Shown here: positions 15,922 through 25,495 of the stretch, in pieces
Layout of the letters: each line of letters begins with the position of its first letter
Position numbering within the stretch: the first letter of the stretch is position 1
Origin: Mucilaginibacter auburnensis
GTDB taxonomy: Bacteria; Bacteroidota; Bacteroidia; Sphingobacteriales; Sphingobacteriaceae
Direction: 5' to 3'
Length of the DNA stretch: 64,000 nt
NCBI RefSeq assembly: GCF_002797815.1
Contig: NZ_PGFJ01000001.1
Coordinates: forward strand, 558,001-622,000
Translations under genes and position numbers: made by a program
The notes under the pieces: generated by a model
The model's database searches: none
What the model was told of the DNA's origin: nothing
What the model saw: only the letters and a program-made list of their open reading frames with translations

Positions 15922-17069
15922 ATTGTTGCTGTTAAATTGTAAGAGGCTTCCATACGGGCCAGTTGTTCCTTGCTTGACTTTCTGCGGGCAAACCACAGGT
16001 AAAGCCCGCTGATGAGCACCACAATGGTAGCAATGTCAAACAGCGCCCAGATCATTTTTAGCGGCATGCCACCGTAATCGCCAAAGTGCAACGGTTGCGA
16101 AATAAAGTAGGCATTTACAAAAAACGGCATCTCACGCATATCGGTCAATTGGCCGGTTTGGGCATCAATCAGTGCCGGTTTAAGCAAACGCTCGGTCAAA
16201 GGTGTATTACCCCTCACGAAAACAGCGTAATGGTGTTTGCTTGAATACATAGTACCCGGGAAGGCTACAAAGTAAGGTTGCATCTCGGGTTCGCGTTGTT
16301 GTACTATCTTCATAGCATCATCTAAGGAGCTTAGCTCACCCGTAAGCGGTTTTGCATTTTTGTATGGAGCAGTCATTTCGGTTAACTGTCCTTGTTGCCA
16401 GGCATACAGCATTACATCTCCTAATGCATTGATTACCCCGGTTAAGCCAACCACCGTTGCCCAGGTGAGGGTTACAATACCTAACAGATTGTGCATGTCC
16501 AGCCATTTCACGCGGCTTGACTTTTCTGTACGGATCATGCCGAAGTCGAACTTTTTCATAATTGGCCCATACAGCACAATGCCCGATACAATAGCTATTA
16601 CGAACAGAATACCCATCAGCGCCATCAATAGTTTGCCGGGTATGCCCGCAAACAGATCAACATGCAGGCGCAGCATTACCCACATAAAACCTTCCTGTAC
16701 CACAGGTGTATCTTCTATTTCGCCGGTATAGGCGTTTATGGCTACATATTTATCAGTTTGATAAGCTGATGATGGAGAATCGCCAACTGTAACGTTAACT
16801 AACCCCGGGTGCTCCTTATCCCATACAACTAACTTGGCTACTTTACCCGGAAAGTGTGCAACAGCAGTTTTAACCATCTCATCCACCGGAACAGGTTTAG
16901 CATCAGGAGCGTGCGTTAGTTCCTTTTTTGCCTCGGTAAGTTCTTCTATCTCCTCGTGAAATATAAGGGGAAGGCCCGTTAGGCAGAGCAGCAGCAAAAA
17001 CGCTGTGCAGATAAGGCTGGTCCACTTATGCCACCAAAACCATCGTTTTACGCTTTTGATTGTTGCCAT
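15918..17069 (-). CDS. PepSY-associated membrane protein (siderophore-iron reductase type)
   Basis: A 383-residue inner-membrane protein of the PepSY-TM family (PiuB/FoxB/FhuF-neighbour type). It has four hydrophobic segments: about 15-35, 145-168, 192-215 and 345-365. Two PepSY-like periplasmic stretches lie between them (YVAINAYTGEIEDTPVV and ALIDAQTGQLTDMREM). Its histidines (WWHKW, RLHVD, DMHNLLG, PLHFGDYGG) fit haem-binding positions of this family. It probably transfers electrons across the inner membrane to reduce ferric siderophores. The gene follows the TonB-dependent receptor on the same strand, 63 bp downstream with a hairpin in between. Confidence 0.85.
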   Translation of the reverse strand: MATIKSVKRWFWWHKWTSLICTAFLLLLCLTGLPLIFHEEIEELTEAKKELTHAPDAKPVPVDEMVKTAVAHFPGKVAKLVVWDKEHPGLVNVTVGDSPSSAYQTDKYVAINAYTGEIEDTPVVQEGFMWVMLRLHVDLFAGIPGKLLMALMGILFVIAIVSGIVLYGPIMKKFDFGMIRTEKSSRVKWLDMHNLLGIVTLTWATVVGLTGVINALGDVMLYAWQQGQLTEMTAPYKNAKPLTGELSSLDDAMKIVQQREPEMQPYFVAFPGTMYSSKHHYAVFVRGNTPLTERLLKPALIDAQTGQLTDMREMPFFVNAYFISQPLHFGDYGGMPLKMIWALFDIATIVVLISGLYLWFARRKSSKEQLARMEASYNLTATI

Positions 17070-17084
17070 AGTTATTGCATAAAT

Positions 17085-17110
17085 GCCTGTCGCACGGATA
17101 TGCGACAGGC
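17085..17110. other. hairpin between receptor and PepSY gene
   Basis: GCCTGTCGCA (17085-17094) and TGCGACAGGC (17101-17110) form a perfect 10-bp stem with a 6-nt loop. It lies between the receptor stop and the PepSY start on the minus strand, without a good U-tract. It may act as a partial terminator or an mRNA-stability element. Confidence 0.5.
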
Positions 17111-17132
17111 GTATGGGTAAATAAAGAATGCG

Positions 17133-19610
17133 TTAAAATTTGTACGACAAGCTTAAAACTACCTGACGCAACCTTTGCGGGTTGATAGTAGTGTAACCGG
17201 TGTAATATTGTTTATTGGTTAGGTTGTTAACTGCTAAACCAACACGGTATTTAGTACGGTCGTAAAATATATTACTGTTGAACAGGTAATATTCGGGTAG
17301 TTCAAAAGTGCCGCCACTTACACTATTTATTATTTTGTTTTTGCTAACGTAATTACCGCCAAAGCCTACACCCAGGCCTTTTACAGCGGTCTCCGGCAAA
17401 CGGTAACTTAGATAGAAGTTGCCCAGGTAAGGCGAACCAGCGGTTACAGGGCGTAAGCCGTCAACATCCGCATCGGCTTTGGTATACTTGCTATCATTAT
17501 AAGCAAAACCTGTTACTATGTTCAAGCCAGAAAAAGGATTAGCAATAATTTCGGCTTCAAACCCTTTGCTTACTTGTGTGCCATCTTGCGTTTGTGCAAA
17601 TACACCCGGCACACTGCTTTGCACGCTATACAGACTATTGCTAACCTTGATGTGGTAGTAACTTAAGGTACCGTTCAATTTGCCGTCAAACAAAGCCATT
17701 TTTACACCACCCTCGGCCTGATTGGCGATTTGCAGTTTAGGTATAGTTGGCGTGCCGGAAGCGTTGATATAAATATCAGGGTTAACAAAGCCGTTTTGAT
17801 AGTTGGCAAAGAATGACAGTTGATCTTTAACAGGTTGATAGATCAAACCAAATTTAGGCGAAAACGCTGTTTGGTTAAACGCAGCCGCATCAGGAGATCT
17901 GTCAAATTTTTGTGTTCCGGAATGTTTGAAATGGTCAATACGTAGACCTACAGATGCGATAAGCTGGTCTGTGATGTTAACCACGTCTGACAGATAAGCA
18001 CTGTAAGCGTCTTTTTTGTAGAAGTAAGGATAAGTATTATTTATGGTAAGCGGATTGGCTGCGTTTGTGGCATCAACCAAAGCCTGGTTGAACGATCCAT
18101 AGTTAAACGTTTTGCTGTTCATTGGTGCTATGCCGTAAAAGTTGGTAAAAAACACCTGGTTAGAGTTTTGATGAAGAAAATCTAACCCAAAAACAAAGCG
18201 GTGGCGAATGCTGCCGGTGTTAAAGTCGCCGTTTAGGTTGTGCTGTACCTCTATACTGTTGAGTTTACTGTCTTTAGTAGATTGATCATAACGGGCGATA
18301 TAGCTGCGACCAGATGGGGTAATGCTAACCGATGGGTCAAATGATTTTGCAAGTGCGTCTGTAACCAGGTAATAGAATGGATTAGCACCATCTGAGAAAC
18401 TGTTGGATGAAGAGAACACCGTTTGCGAAGTGAATTTGTCTGATATCTTGTAATTCATTTGCGCAAAGTAGTTGATGCTTCTGCTGCGTTGCCTTACGTC
18501 ATCGCTTACGTAAGCCTGTTTGTAGTCTATAGTAAGATCGCTCACTTTGGTCACGCCCAGGTCTTTAGGTTGCGAGTAAAAGAAGAAGAATGGTGCAGCA
18601 GAACTACGACCTGAGAAAATTTCGGCTTCAACCAAAAACGACAAGCGCTCGCTGGCTTTGTATGAAAGGCTTGGCGCAATGGTAAATGAACGGCTTTTAC
18701 CGAAATTGCGGAAACTACCCTCGGTATTGTAGGCTGCGTTTACCCTGAACAACAGGTTTTTGCTGGCAGTTAACGGCGTGTTCAGGTCAATTGTGGTACG
18801 GCTAAGATCATAGCTGCCAACGTTATTGCCAACTTCAAGTCCGAATGCTTCATAAGGTTTCTTAGTTACACGGTTGATCAGGCCACCAAACGATGTTAGC
18901 GTACTGCCGAATAGTGTTGCCGATGGTCCCTTAATTACCTCTATTTTTTCAACATTTACAGCGTCAACCGTATTGGTTATAGTACCTGCAATGCCGTTAC
19001 GTAACCGCGTTTGAGTAACAAAACCACGCAGTGTAAAGTAACCGCCACCATCACCGGCTCTACCGGTTGCATCCCACATTTTTTGAATTCCGGGTGCGTT
19101 ACGTAATGCTTCATCTACATTAAATACCTGTTGTTCTTTTAAAAGGCCACTGGTAACAGTTGTATAACTTTGCGCATTTTCCAATGGTGTCAAAGGTATT
19201 TTAGCGGCATCGGTGCTTATCCTACTGGTAAAACGGTTGGCACTGTTGGCAATAACGTTTACCTCGCTTAATTGCGACTGGTTGGCTTTTACTGTAATAG
19301 TGGGTACATCAACGGTTTGGCCTGCGGTTAACGTAAGCGGCACCTCAACGCGTTCAACACCAACATATGATATAATTAGTTTGTATGACCCCGCCGGTGC
19401 TCTGAAGCTAAACTCACCATTCTCATTAGTTGCAGAGCCGTGAGTTGTGCCCTCTAATCCTATTGATACATAGGCAGCCGGCTCGTTATTAGCTGTAATT
19501 ACTTTGCCACGTATGGTACCGCGCGTGTTTTGAGCGTAACCCGTTACGCAAAGCATCAATATGCAAAGCAGGGCAGTTATTTTAGTTGTAATAGGGAAAT
19601 GTTTTATCAT
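17133..19610 (-). CDS. TonB-dependent siderophore receptor with carboxypeptidase-like N-terminal domain
   Basis: An 825-residue outer-membrane receptor. It has a signal peptide (ITALLCILMLCVTGYAQ), a carboxypeptidase-regulatory-like beta domain (about 30-115, IRGKVITANNEPAAYVSIGLEGT), a plug (about 130-260, with DEALRNAPGIQ and the typical GFVTQTRLRNGI and IEVIKGPSATLFGS), and a 22-strand barrel ending with a terminal aromatic (LSLSYKF). The plug style is that of the ferric-siderophore receptors (FhuE/FpvA group). The transported ligand cannot be read from sequence. It is the first gene of the minus-strand iron unit and lies divergent to the ankyrin gene, across a region with Fur-like dyads. 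Confidence 0.9.
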   Translation of the reverse strand: MIKHFPITTKITALLCILMLCVTGYAQNTRGTIRGKVITANNEPAAYVSIGLEGTTHGSATNENGEFSFRAPAGSYKLIISYVGVERVEVPLTLTAGQTVDVPTITVKANQSQLSEVNVIANSANRFTSRISTDAAKIPLTPLENAQSYTTVTSGLLKEQQVFNVDEALRNAPGIQKMWDATGRAGDGGGYFTLRGFVTQTRLRNGIAGTITNTVDAVNVEKIEVIKGPSATLFGSTLTSFGGLINRVTKKPYEAFGLEVGNNVGSYDLSRTTIDLNTPLTASKNLLFRVNAAYNTEGSFRNFGKSRSFTIAPSLSYKASERLSFLVEAEIFSGRSSAAPFFFFYSQPKDLGVTKVSDLTIDYKQAYVSDDVRQRSRSINYFAQMNYKISDKFTSQTVFSSSNSFSDGANPFYYLVTDALAKSFDPSVSITPSGRSYIARYDQSTKDSKLNSIEVQHNLNGDFNTGSIRHRFVFGLDFLHQNSNQVFFTNFYGIAPMNSKTFNYGSFNQALVDATNAANPLTINNTYPYFYKKDAYSAYLSDVVNITDQLIASVGLRIDHFKHSGTQKFDRSPDAAAFNQTAFSPKFGLIYQPVKDQLSFFANYQNGFVNPDIYINASGTPTIPKLQIANQAEGGVKMALFDGKLNGTLSYYHIKVSNSLYSVQSSVPGVFAQTQDGTQVSKGFEAEIIANPFSGLNIVTGFAYNDSKYTKADADVDGLRPVTAGSPYLGNFYLSYRLPETAVKGLGVGFGGNYVSKNKIINSVSGGTFELPEYYLFNSNIFYDRTKYRVGLAVNNLTNKQYYTGYTTINPQRLRQVVLSLSYKF

Positions 19611-19616
19611 TGTTTA

Positions 19617-19704
19617 TTAAGACTAATTATAAATAATGCGACAAAAGTAGATGTAATTTCTAAAGATGCAAGGAAAAACTATTTTTATTTAGACTTATTC
19701 TTAT
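19617..19704. promoter_or_regulatory. two degenerate Fur-like dyads in the divergent iron promoter
   Basis: TTAAGACTAATTATAAA (19617-19633) and TTTAGACTTATTCTTAT (19688-19704) share AGACT-A-TT. Both approach the 6-5-6 dyad TTTAGA-N5-TCTAAA that occurs in perfect form upstream of sdhC. They flank the start regions of the receptor gene and the ankyrin gene. Fur binding is inference. Confidence 0.4.
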
Positions 19705-19733
19705 TAAATTTGCTGCCGCTAAACATTACAAGC

Positions 19734-21254
19734 ATGAAAAAACTATTAATAGCGCTATTGGCTTTAGGTACCTTATCAGCCAAGGCTCAGCAAAATACAT
19801 TGCTTCAAGCAGCCTTTTGGCAAGGAGCGCCAACTGTTGATGTGGTAAAGGCCGAAGTTGCAAAAGGAAACAGCCCATCGCAATTTAATGGCAATAGCTT
19901 TGACCCTGTTGTATTGGCTATCAACGCCAACGCCCCTACATCTACCGTTCAGTATTTAATTGAGCAACCCGGAAATGACGTTAATAAACTGACACATGAT
20001 GGCCGTATATATCTGCACTGGGCTGCAAGCCGTGGGAATGCTGAATTGGTAGAATATCTGCTTAAAAAAGGTTCTAAGTTAGATTTGGTGGATACGCACG
20101 GAAGTAAACCCCTTTTGTTTGCTGCTAACGGCGGTCAGCAAAACACCAAAATATATGATGCCTTTTTGGCCCACGGCGCTGACTTTAAAAAAGATGTAAA
20201 CCAGGATGGCGCTAACGTGCTTTTGTTAGCCATAGCTAATGATAAAAACTTTTCTCTTACCGATTATTTTGTGTCAAAAGGTGTTGACCTGAATAGCGTT
20301 GACGCTAATGGTAACAATGCGTTTGCCTACGCTGCTCGCACAGGCAACGTTGAGTTTTTAAAAGCTTTGGTACAGAAAGGCGTTAAGCCAAATGCTAACG
20401 CTATGTTAATGGCTGCGCAAGGTGGTGGCGGTCGTGGTGCTGCTCCTGCAGGTACGGGCCTTGCTGTGTTTGAATACCTTGAAAGTGTTGGTATTAAACC
20501 AACTGCGCTAAGTAAAAATGGCGAGAATGTATTGCACGCTATTGTACGTAAACCTAACCAAACCGAGCAGATCAAATATTTCCTTTCAAAAGGTGTATCT
20601 GTTAATCAGGTTAACGAGGATGGTAATAACGTTTTAATGGCTGCCGCAGCTGTTAGTCGTGATTTAGCTACTCTGGAGTTACTGGTGCCACAGGTAAAAA
20701 GCATTAACCTGGCTAATCAGGCAGGTCAAACAGCTTTAACGCTGGCTGTAAAAGGTAACTCGCCCGAAGTTGTTACCTACTTAATAAGCAAAGGCGCAGA
20801 TGTAAAAGTGCTGGATAAAAAAGGAAATAACCTGGCATTCTACGCTGTCGAATCATACCGTGGTGCGGGTGGCCGTGGTCCGGCTATGGGCGGAGGTGCA
20901 GGCAACCAGGATTTTGATAATAAGTTAAGCATACTTAAGCAAAACGGTTTAGATATTGCTGCTCCGCAAAAAGACGGTAACACGCTATACCACCTTGCCG
21001 TAGCAAAAAACGACCTTAACCTCGTTAAAAAGGTAGAGGCCTTAGGTGTTGATATCAATGCTAAAAACAAAGAGGGGATTACCCCATTGCACAAAGCGGC
21101 TTTAATAGCCAAAGATGATGTGATGCTGAAGTACCTGTTATCTATCAACGCTAAAAAAGAGGAAGTAACCAACTTCAAAGAAACCGCTTTCGATCTGGCC
21201 AGCGAGAATGAAACACTATCTAAAAATAAAGTGGCTATCAGCTTTTTAAAATAA
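19734..21254 (+). CDS. exported ankyrin-repeat protein
   Basis: The start is set at ATG 19734, which gives a clean signal peptide (MKKLLIALLALGTLSAKAQ). The open frame from 19530 would overlap the divergent receptor gene. The 506-residue mature protein consists almost entirely of ankyrin repeats, seen as recurring DGRIYLHWAASRGNAELVEYLLKKG and DGNTLYHLAVAKNDLNLVKKV units, about 11-12 in number. Two Gly-rich insertions (GGGGRGAAPAG and GAGGRGPAMGGGAG) sit in loops. It is a periplasmic protein-binding scaffold. Its gene is 4 bp from the DUF2271 gene and precedes the flavin reductase fusion, so it may organise that redox system. Confidence 0.85.
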   Translation: MKKLLIALLALGTLSAKAQQNTLLQAAFWQGAPTVDVVKAEVAKGNSPSQFNGNSFDPVVLAINANAPTSTVQYLIEQPGNDVNKLTHDGRIYLHWAASRGNAELVEYLLKKGSKLDLVDTHGSKPLLFAANGGQQNTKIYDAFLAHGADFKKDVNQDGANVLLLAIANDKNFSLTDYFVSKGVDLNSVDANGNNAFAYAARTGNVEFLKALVQKGVKPNANAMLMAAQGGGGRGAAPAGTGLAVFEYLESVGIKPTALSKNGENVLHAIVRKPNQTEQIKYFLSKGVSVNQVNEDGNNVLMAAAAVSRDLATLELLVPQVKSINLANQAGQTALTLAVKGNSPEVVTYLISKGADVKVLDKKGNNLAFYAVESYRGAGGRGPAMGGGAGNQDFDNKLSILKQNGLDIAAPQKDGNTLYHLAVAKNDLNLVKKVEALGVDINAKNKEGITPLHKAALIAKDDVMLKYLLSINAKKEEVTNFKETAFDLASENETLSKNKVAISFLK

Positions 21255-21258
21255 TAAC

Positions 21259-21747
21259 ATGACTAACTTTTTCAAAACTTTAGGTTTAGTGCTGGCGCTG
21301 GTAATTGTACAGTCGGCTACTGCTGTTGCGCAAACCACCAAATATAAATGTATGGTGCAGATGACCAATTACATGGGTGATGGCGCGTACATTGTGATAT
21401 CATTAATTGACAGCAAAGGCGCTTACGAGAAAACTTTGTATGTATTAGGTTCCGACAAAAAATGGTACAAAACCCTTAAAGAGTGGAACAAATTCTACCT
21501 CAAGAAACCTTCAGCTGTGGTTAGCGCTATTACAGGTGCATCAGTAACAGGCGGCGACCGTAGCGTGAATGTTATTGAGATTGAAAACTCAAAGATCAAC
21601 GCAGGTTACAAATTGCGTTTTGAAAGCGCTGTTGAAGACAAAGCCTATAACGTAAAAGACGTTGAAATACCGTTAACTACACAGGCCCTCGATGCAAAAA
21701 CCGAAGGCACCGGGTATATTCGTTATGTTAGGTTTAGCGCTAACTAA
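21259..21747 (+). CDS. DUF2271 periplasmic protein, predicted flavinylation substrate
   Basis: A 162-residue exported protein with signal peptide ending SATAVAQ. The core (KTLYVLGSDKKWYKTL ... WNKFY) is typical of DUF2271. SAITGAS at residues 89-95 resembles the ApbE flavinylation motif (D/S-x-x-[ST]-G-A-[ST]), which would place a phosphoester-linked FMN on Ser95. The first position is Ser rather than Asp. The neighbours support this: an ApbE transferase and a PepSY-flavodoxin-reductase fusion lie within 3 kb. DUF2271 proteins have been linked to extracytosolic flavin-based electron transfer. That role is likely here, but the modification itself is predicted. Confidence 0.8.
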   Translation: MTNFFKTLGLVLALVIVQSATAVAQTTKYKCMVQMTNYMGDGAYIVISLIDSKGAYEKTLYVLGSDKKWYKTLKEWNKFYLKKPSAVVSAITGASVTGGDRSVNVIEIENSKINAGYKLRFESAVEDKAYNVKDVEIPLTTQALDAKTEGTGYIRYVRFSAN

Positions 21748-21765
21748 GCTGTTTTAAAATATTAT

Positions 21766-23955
21766 ATGACCATTTCGGTATGGAGATACAGTCACTTAGC
21801 TTTGGCTGTATCTTCTTTTGTTTTATTGACGCTGGCCTCTGTAACAGGCATTATACTTGCTTTTCAGCCGGTAACAGAAAAGGTGCAGCCCTACCGAACT
21901 GCTAATTTAGATACCGTTACTCTCGCACAGGTACTTCCTGTACTCCGCAAAACCTATCCGGAAATCAGTGAACTTTCCGTAGATGTCAACCAATTTGTAC
22001 AGATAAAAGGCAGTGATGCCAACGGCGAAAAGCTGCTGGCTTACGTAGATCCACTAACAGGTAAGATTTTAGGAACCCCAAAACCTGCCGATGAGTTTTT
22101 TCAATGGGTAACGGCTTTACATCGTTCCTTGTTTATACATGAAACCGGGAGATTCTTTATAGGCTTAACCGCGTTTTTGTTGCTGCTGATCGTTATTTCC
22201 GGTACCATGCTGATCATACAACGGCAACGAGGGATTAAGCGCTTTTTTACCAAAATTGCCCGCGACAACTTTGCGCAGTATTACCATGTGGTTCTGGGAC
22301 GCTTGTCGCTTATTCCGATTTTTATTATTGCCCTTAGCGGAACTTACTTATCACTGGCCCGATTTAACCTTATCGACTCAACAAAGGCATCAACGAAAGT
22401 TGATTTCGATGCCATCCGCACCGGCCCTGCAAAAAACGCTGCAGATTTCGCCGTTTTTAAACAGACCAAACTATCAGCGGTAGAAAGCATTGAGTTTCCT
22501 TTTTCTGAAGATGTAGAGGATTACTACACCATTACATTGAAAACCGGCGAACTGGCTATTAACCAGGTTACTGGGAATGTATTGAGCGAGGTGAAATATC
22601 CGAAGGCGGTAATGTTTACTAACCTCAGTCTTGATCTGCATACGGGCCGGGCCAACATGGTTTGGGCTATTATACTGGCTGTGGCTTCTGCTAATATACT
22701 GTTCTTTATTTACTCGGGTTTTTCCATTACGTGGAAACGCCTGAGCAATCGCACTAAAAATAAATTTAAGGCGGAAGAAAGTAAGTATATAATTTTGGTT
22801 GGCTCAGAAAACGGTAACACATTCGCTTTTGCACAGGCTATTTATCAGCAATTGCTTAAAAAAGGAGAGAAGTCGCACATTACCCAGTTAAACGATTATA
22901 AATTATTCCCCAAGGCTGAGCATTTGATTGTAATGACAGCCACTTACGGTTTAGGCGACCCGCCAACCAATGCTGCGAAATTTAAAAGTCTGCTACAAAA
23001 ATACCCGCAACAACAACAGGTTAAGTACTCGGTGGTGGGTTTTGGCTCGCATGCCTACCCTGATTTTTGTAAGTATGCTTTTGAGGTGGAGCAACTGCTG
23101 CTTGAACAACCCTGGGCGCAGGCCTTGACGGATATTCACACGGTAAACGACCGTTCGCCGGAGGAATTTACTTTATGGGCCGAGGCGTGGGCGCAGCAGG
23201 CAGATGTGCAGCTTACCTCCTTGCAGCTTCAAACCAATAATACCCGTTTGGAAAGCTTGACGGTTGTTGATACCACCTCGGCAACACGCGCTGATGGCAC
23301 ATTCACCATCAACCTGAAAGCACGTAGAGGATTGAAAATTAGATCGGGCGATCTGCTGGCCATCTATCCGGAGAACGACCATCGTGAAAGATTGTATTCT
23401 ATAGGTATGGTTAATGGTAATATCCGTTTGAGCGTACGTTTGCAACCTAACGGCATTGGCTCAGGTTTTCTGCATCGCCTCAAAGCAGGTGAGAAGATAC
23501 GTGCCAAAGTAGTTAACAATCAGCATTTCCATTTCCCGGCAACTGCAGGCAACGTTGTTATGATAGCCAATGGCACCGGCATAGCGCCATTTGTTGGCAT
23601 GGTAGACCAGAACAAAGCTAAGGTGCCTTGCTATCTGTATTGTGGTTTCAGGGAGCAAGTGTCATATGCTGCACATCAGGAGCTGTTGGAAGATGCCAAA
23701 GCCAATGGGCGTTTGCACGGATTGGAGATCGCATTCTCCCGCGAGGGTGAAAAGCAATATGTAAGCGATCTGGTGCAGCGGGATGGTGCGATGATAGCGG
23801 AAATATTAGAACACGTAGGGGTGATCATGATCTGCGGTTCCTTAGCTATGCAGAAAGATGTTTTGGAATTGCTGGATGCTATCTGTCACGAAAAAAATGG
23901 TAAAGGCATAAGCCATTACCGCTCGCATGGGCAAATTCTTACCGATTGTTACTAA
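21766..23955 (+). CDS. PepSY membrane protein fused to flavodoxin and FAD/NAD(P)H reductase
   Basis: A 729-residue fusion. Residues 1-330 are a PepSY-TM module with four membrane helices (about 7-30, 130-152, 175-196 and 295-318) and two periplasmic PepSY parts. A flavodoxin domain follows (from about 340, IILVGSENGNTFAFAQAI, then TATYGLGDPPTNA). Next comes a ferredoxin-reductase-type FAD domain (RERLYSIG at about 540) and an NAD(P)-binding domain (ANGTGIAPFVGMV at about 600, YLYCGFRE). The cytosolic part resembles sulfite reductase flavoprotein alpha and P450 reductase. It should pass electrons from NAD(P)H through FAD and FMN to the membrane and on to a periplasmic acceptor, plausibly the DUF2271 flavoprotein or ferric siderophore. 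Confidence 0.9.
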   Translation: MTISVWRYSHLALAVSSFVLLTLASVTGIILAFQPVTEKVQPYRTANLDTVTLAQVLPVLRKTYPEISELSVDVNQFVQIKGSDANGEKLLAYVDPLTGKILGTPKPADEFFQWVTALHRSLFIHETGRFFIGLTAFLLLLIVISGTMLIIQRQRGIKRFFTKIARDNFAQYYHVVLGRLSLIPIFIIALSGTYLSLARFNLIDSTKASTKVDFDAIRTGPAKNAADFAVFKQTKLSAVESIEFPFSEDVEDYYTITLKTGELAINQVTGNVLSEVKYPKAVMFTNLSLDLHTGRANMVWAIILAVASANILFFIYSGFSITWKRLSNRTKNKFKAEESKYIILVGSENGNTFAFAQAIYQQLLKKGEKSHITQLNDYKLFPKAEHLIVMTATYGLGDPPTNAAKFKSLLQKYPQQQQVKYSVVGFGSHAYPDFCKYAFEVEQLLLEQPWAQALTDIHTVNDRSPEEFTLWAEAWAQQADVQLTSLQLQTNNTRLESLTVVDTTSATRADGTFTINLKARRGLKIRSGDLLAIYPENDHRERLYSIGMVNGNIRLSVRLQPNGIGSGFLHRLKAGEKIRAKVVNNQHFHFPATAGNVVMIANGTGIAPFVGMVDQNKAKVPCYLYCGFREQVSYAAHQELLEDAKANGRLHGLEIAFSREGEKQYVSDLVQRDGAMIAEILEHVGVIMICGSLAMQKDVLELLDAICHEKNGKGISHYRSHGQILTDCY

Positions 23956-23958
23956 GCG

Positions 23959-24945
23959 CTAAAGCCTGCGTTTTTTAAATCCTAACTCCGGCGAAGAGAT
24001 AATGCGGCCATCATCGGTTATCATAATGAAATGGTAATCCGGGAATTGCTTAATAAGTTGCTGCGCCGCTCCTTCTCCCAACACCATCATAGATGTGCTG
24101 AAACCATTGGCCACCTCGGCGCTCGGCCCAAAAATGGTAACACTGGTTAAACCCGTTGCAGGGTACCCCGTAGCCGGGTTAATAATGTGAGCGTATCGTT
24201 TGCCGTTAAACTCCACAAACTTTTCGTAACTGCCTGAGGTGACTACCGCGCCTTGTTTCAACTCCACCACCTTTAACAGTTTGCCTTCCTTTTTAGGGTT
24301 TCTGATGCCGATGTTCCAGTATCGTCCGTTAGGCTGCCTACCCCAGGTATTCATATCGCCCGAGCCGTTTACAATGCCCGCTTTTATGCCACGTGCCAGC
24401 ATCATTTCGCGACACCGATCTGCCGCATAGCCTTCGCCTAACGCGCCAAAACCTATTTTCATGCCCGGCAATTTGAGGTAGATGGTGCTGTTAATGCTAT
24501 CCAGTACAATATTTTTGTAGCCTACTTTTTCTACCGATTTTTTAATGGCTTCCGGCGTGGGCATCTCGGTCATGGAGCCATCAAACTTCCATATCCTGTC
24601 CATAGCAGCAAAGCTGATATCAAAAGCGCCACCTGTGATTTCAGATAAGTGCAACGCCCGTTTGGCAAGCGCAAAAACTTCTGGCGATACCTTTACCGGT
24701 TGTGTACCGGCGTTGCTGTTCACCTGTCCAATCTGGGAGGTTGGAATCCAATCAGATATCAAATTTTCTATACGGGAAACTTCAGCTATGCAGGTATCAA
24801 TGTTTCTTTCGGCGGTGAGACTGTCGGCAGCTACTATGGTAATATCCCAGCGGCTGCCCATTAGCTTGGTGGTGCGCTTACGCAATATCTGCGCCTGCGC
24901 TGTTGCAGTGCACAACAATATAAAACATAGTAGCTTTAATCTCAC
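23959..24945 (-). CDS. apbE: FAD:protein FMN transferase ApbE
   Basis: A 328-residue exported ApbE-family enzyme with signal peptide MRLKLLCFILLCTATAQAQ. Family motifs in order: MGSRWDITI, ITGGAFDISFAAMDRIWKF, GFGALGEGYAADR (the AMP/ADP-ribose loop, normally GAIAKGYAVD), VNGSGDMNTWG, the substrate-closing RYAHIINPATGYP, and NGFSTSMMVLG with the metal-binding region. The enzyme takes FMN from FAD and links it to Thr/Ser in secreted proteins. It lies convergent to the reductase fusion with only 3 bp between stops, which fits the DUF2271 protein as its substrate. Confidence 0.92.
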   Translation of the reverse strand: MRLKLLCFILLCTATAQAQILRKRTTKLMGSRWDITIVAADSLTAERNIDTCIAEVSRIENLISDWIPTSQIGQVNSNAGTQPVKVSPEVFALAKRALHLSEITGGAFDISFAAMDRIWKFDGSMTEMPTPEAIKKSVEKVGYKNIVLDSINSTIYLKLPGMKIGFGALGEGYAADRCREMMLARGIKAGIVNGSGDMNTWGRQPNGRYWNIGIRNPKKEGKLLKVVELKQGAVVTSGSYEKFVEFNGKRYAHIINPATGYPATGLTSVTIFGPSAEVANGFSTSMMVLGEGAAQQLIKQFPDYHFIMITDDGRIISSPELGFKKRRL

Positions 24946-24954
24946 ACTTATGAA

Positions 24955-25413
24955 TTAGTTATTCTTAGCCAACGGATATCCCTGGGTGGTCCAGTTGGTG
25001 CGCAGGTTAACGTACAGGTTAAGTACACGTATATTATTAAAGCCCAGATCTTTCAAGGCCTTATAAGCCGGACGAATATTAGGGCATTTTCCAAAAGGGC
25101 AGCATCCGCAGTAAATTACTATCTCGGTACTTTTCGGCTTGGCGGCTAAAGTGGTTTTTAGCTTTGCCATATTAGCAGTATCGCTAACAACGCCTATGTG
25201 CACGGCCCCTTTTATATCCTCTACGCTACCCAGGTTCAATACCAGCGGAGCCTTATTCTTGGTTATCAGGTCGTTAAGTTCACCGGGTTCCAACAACTCG
25301 CTGGTTTGCCAGGGCCTGCTTTGACCCGGCGCTTCCATGCCCGATGCAGACACCTGCGCTTTAGCCATCAACACACTAAAAACCATCAACAGAGAAAGAT
25401 ATAGATACTTCAT
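24955..25413 (-). CDS. exported rhodanese-like protein
   Basis: A 152-residue exported protein (signal MKYLYLSLLMVFSVLMAKAQ). The rhodanese-like fold shows as PLVLNLGSVEDIKGAVHIG, then IVIYCGCCPFGKCPNIRPA (about 112-130). This Cys-rich active-site loop holds several candidate catalytic cysteines. The C-terminal GFNNIRVLNL strand is usual for the family. It ends 9 bp upstream of apbE on the same strand and probably shares its mRNA. Sulfur transfer or thiol chemistry in the periplasm is likely; the substrate is unknown. Confidence 0.75.
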   Translation of the reverse strand: MKYLYLSLLMVFSVLMAKAQVSASGMEAPGQSRPWQTSELLEPGELNDLITKNKAPLVLNLGSVEDIKGAVHIGVVSDTANMAKLKTTLAAKPKSTEIVIYCGCCPFGKCPNIRPAYKALKDLGFNNIRVLNLYVNLRTNWTTQGYPLAKNN

Positions 25414-25495
25414 ACAGCAAAGATAAAAACCTAAAACGTAAAAAGTTAACCTCCATTGTGCTACGCTGTATCAAGGAGACACTCTGACCAAAACG

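Noticed and set aside
19530-19733. N-terminal extension of the ankyrin protein
   Set aside because: It would overlap the divergent receptor gene and hide the signal peptide that begins at 19734.
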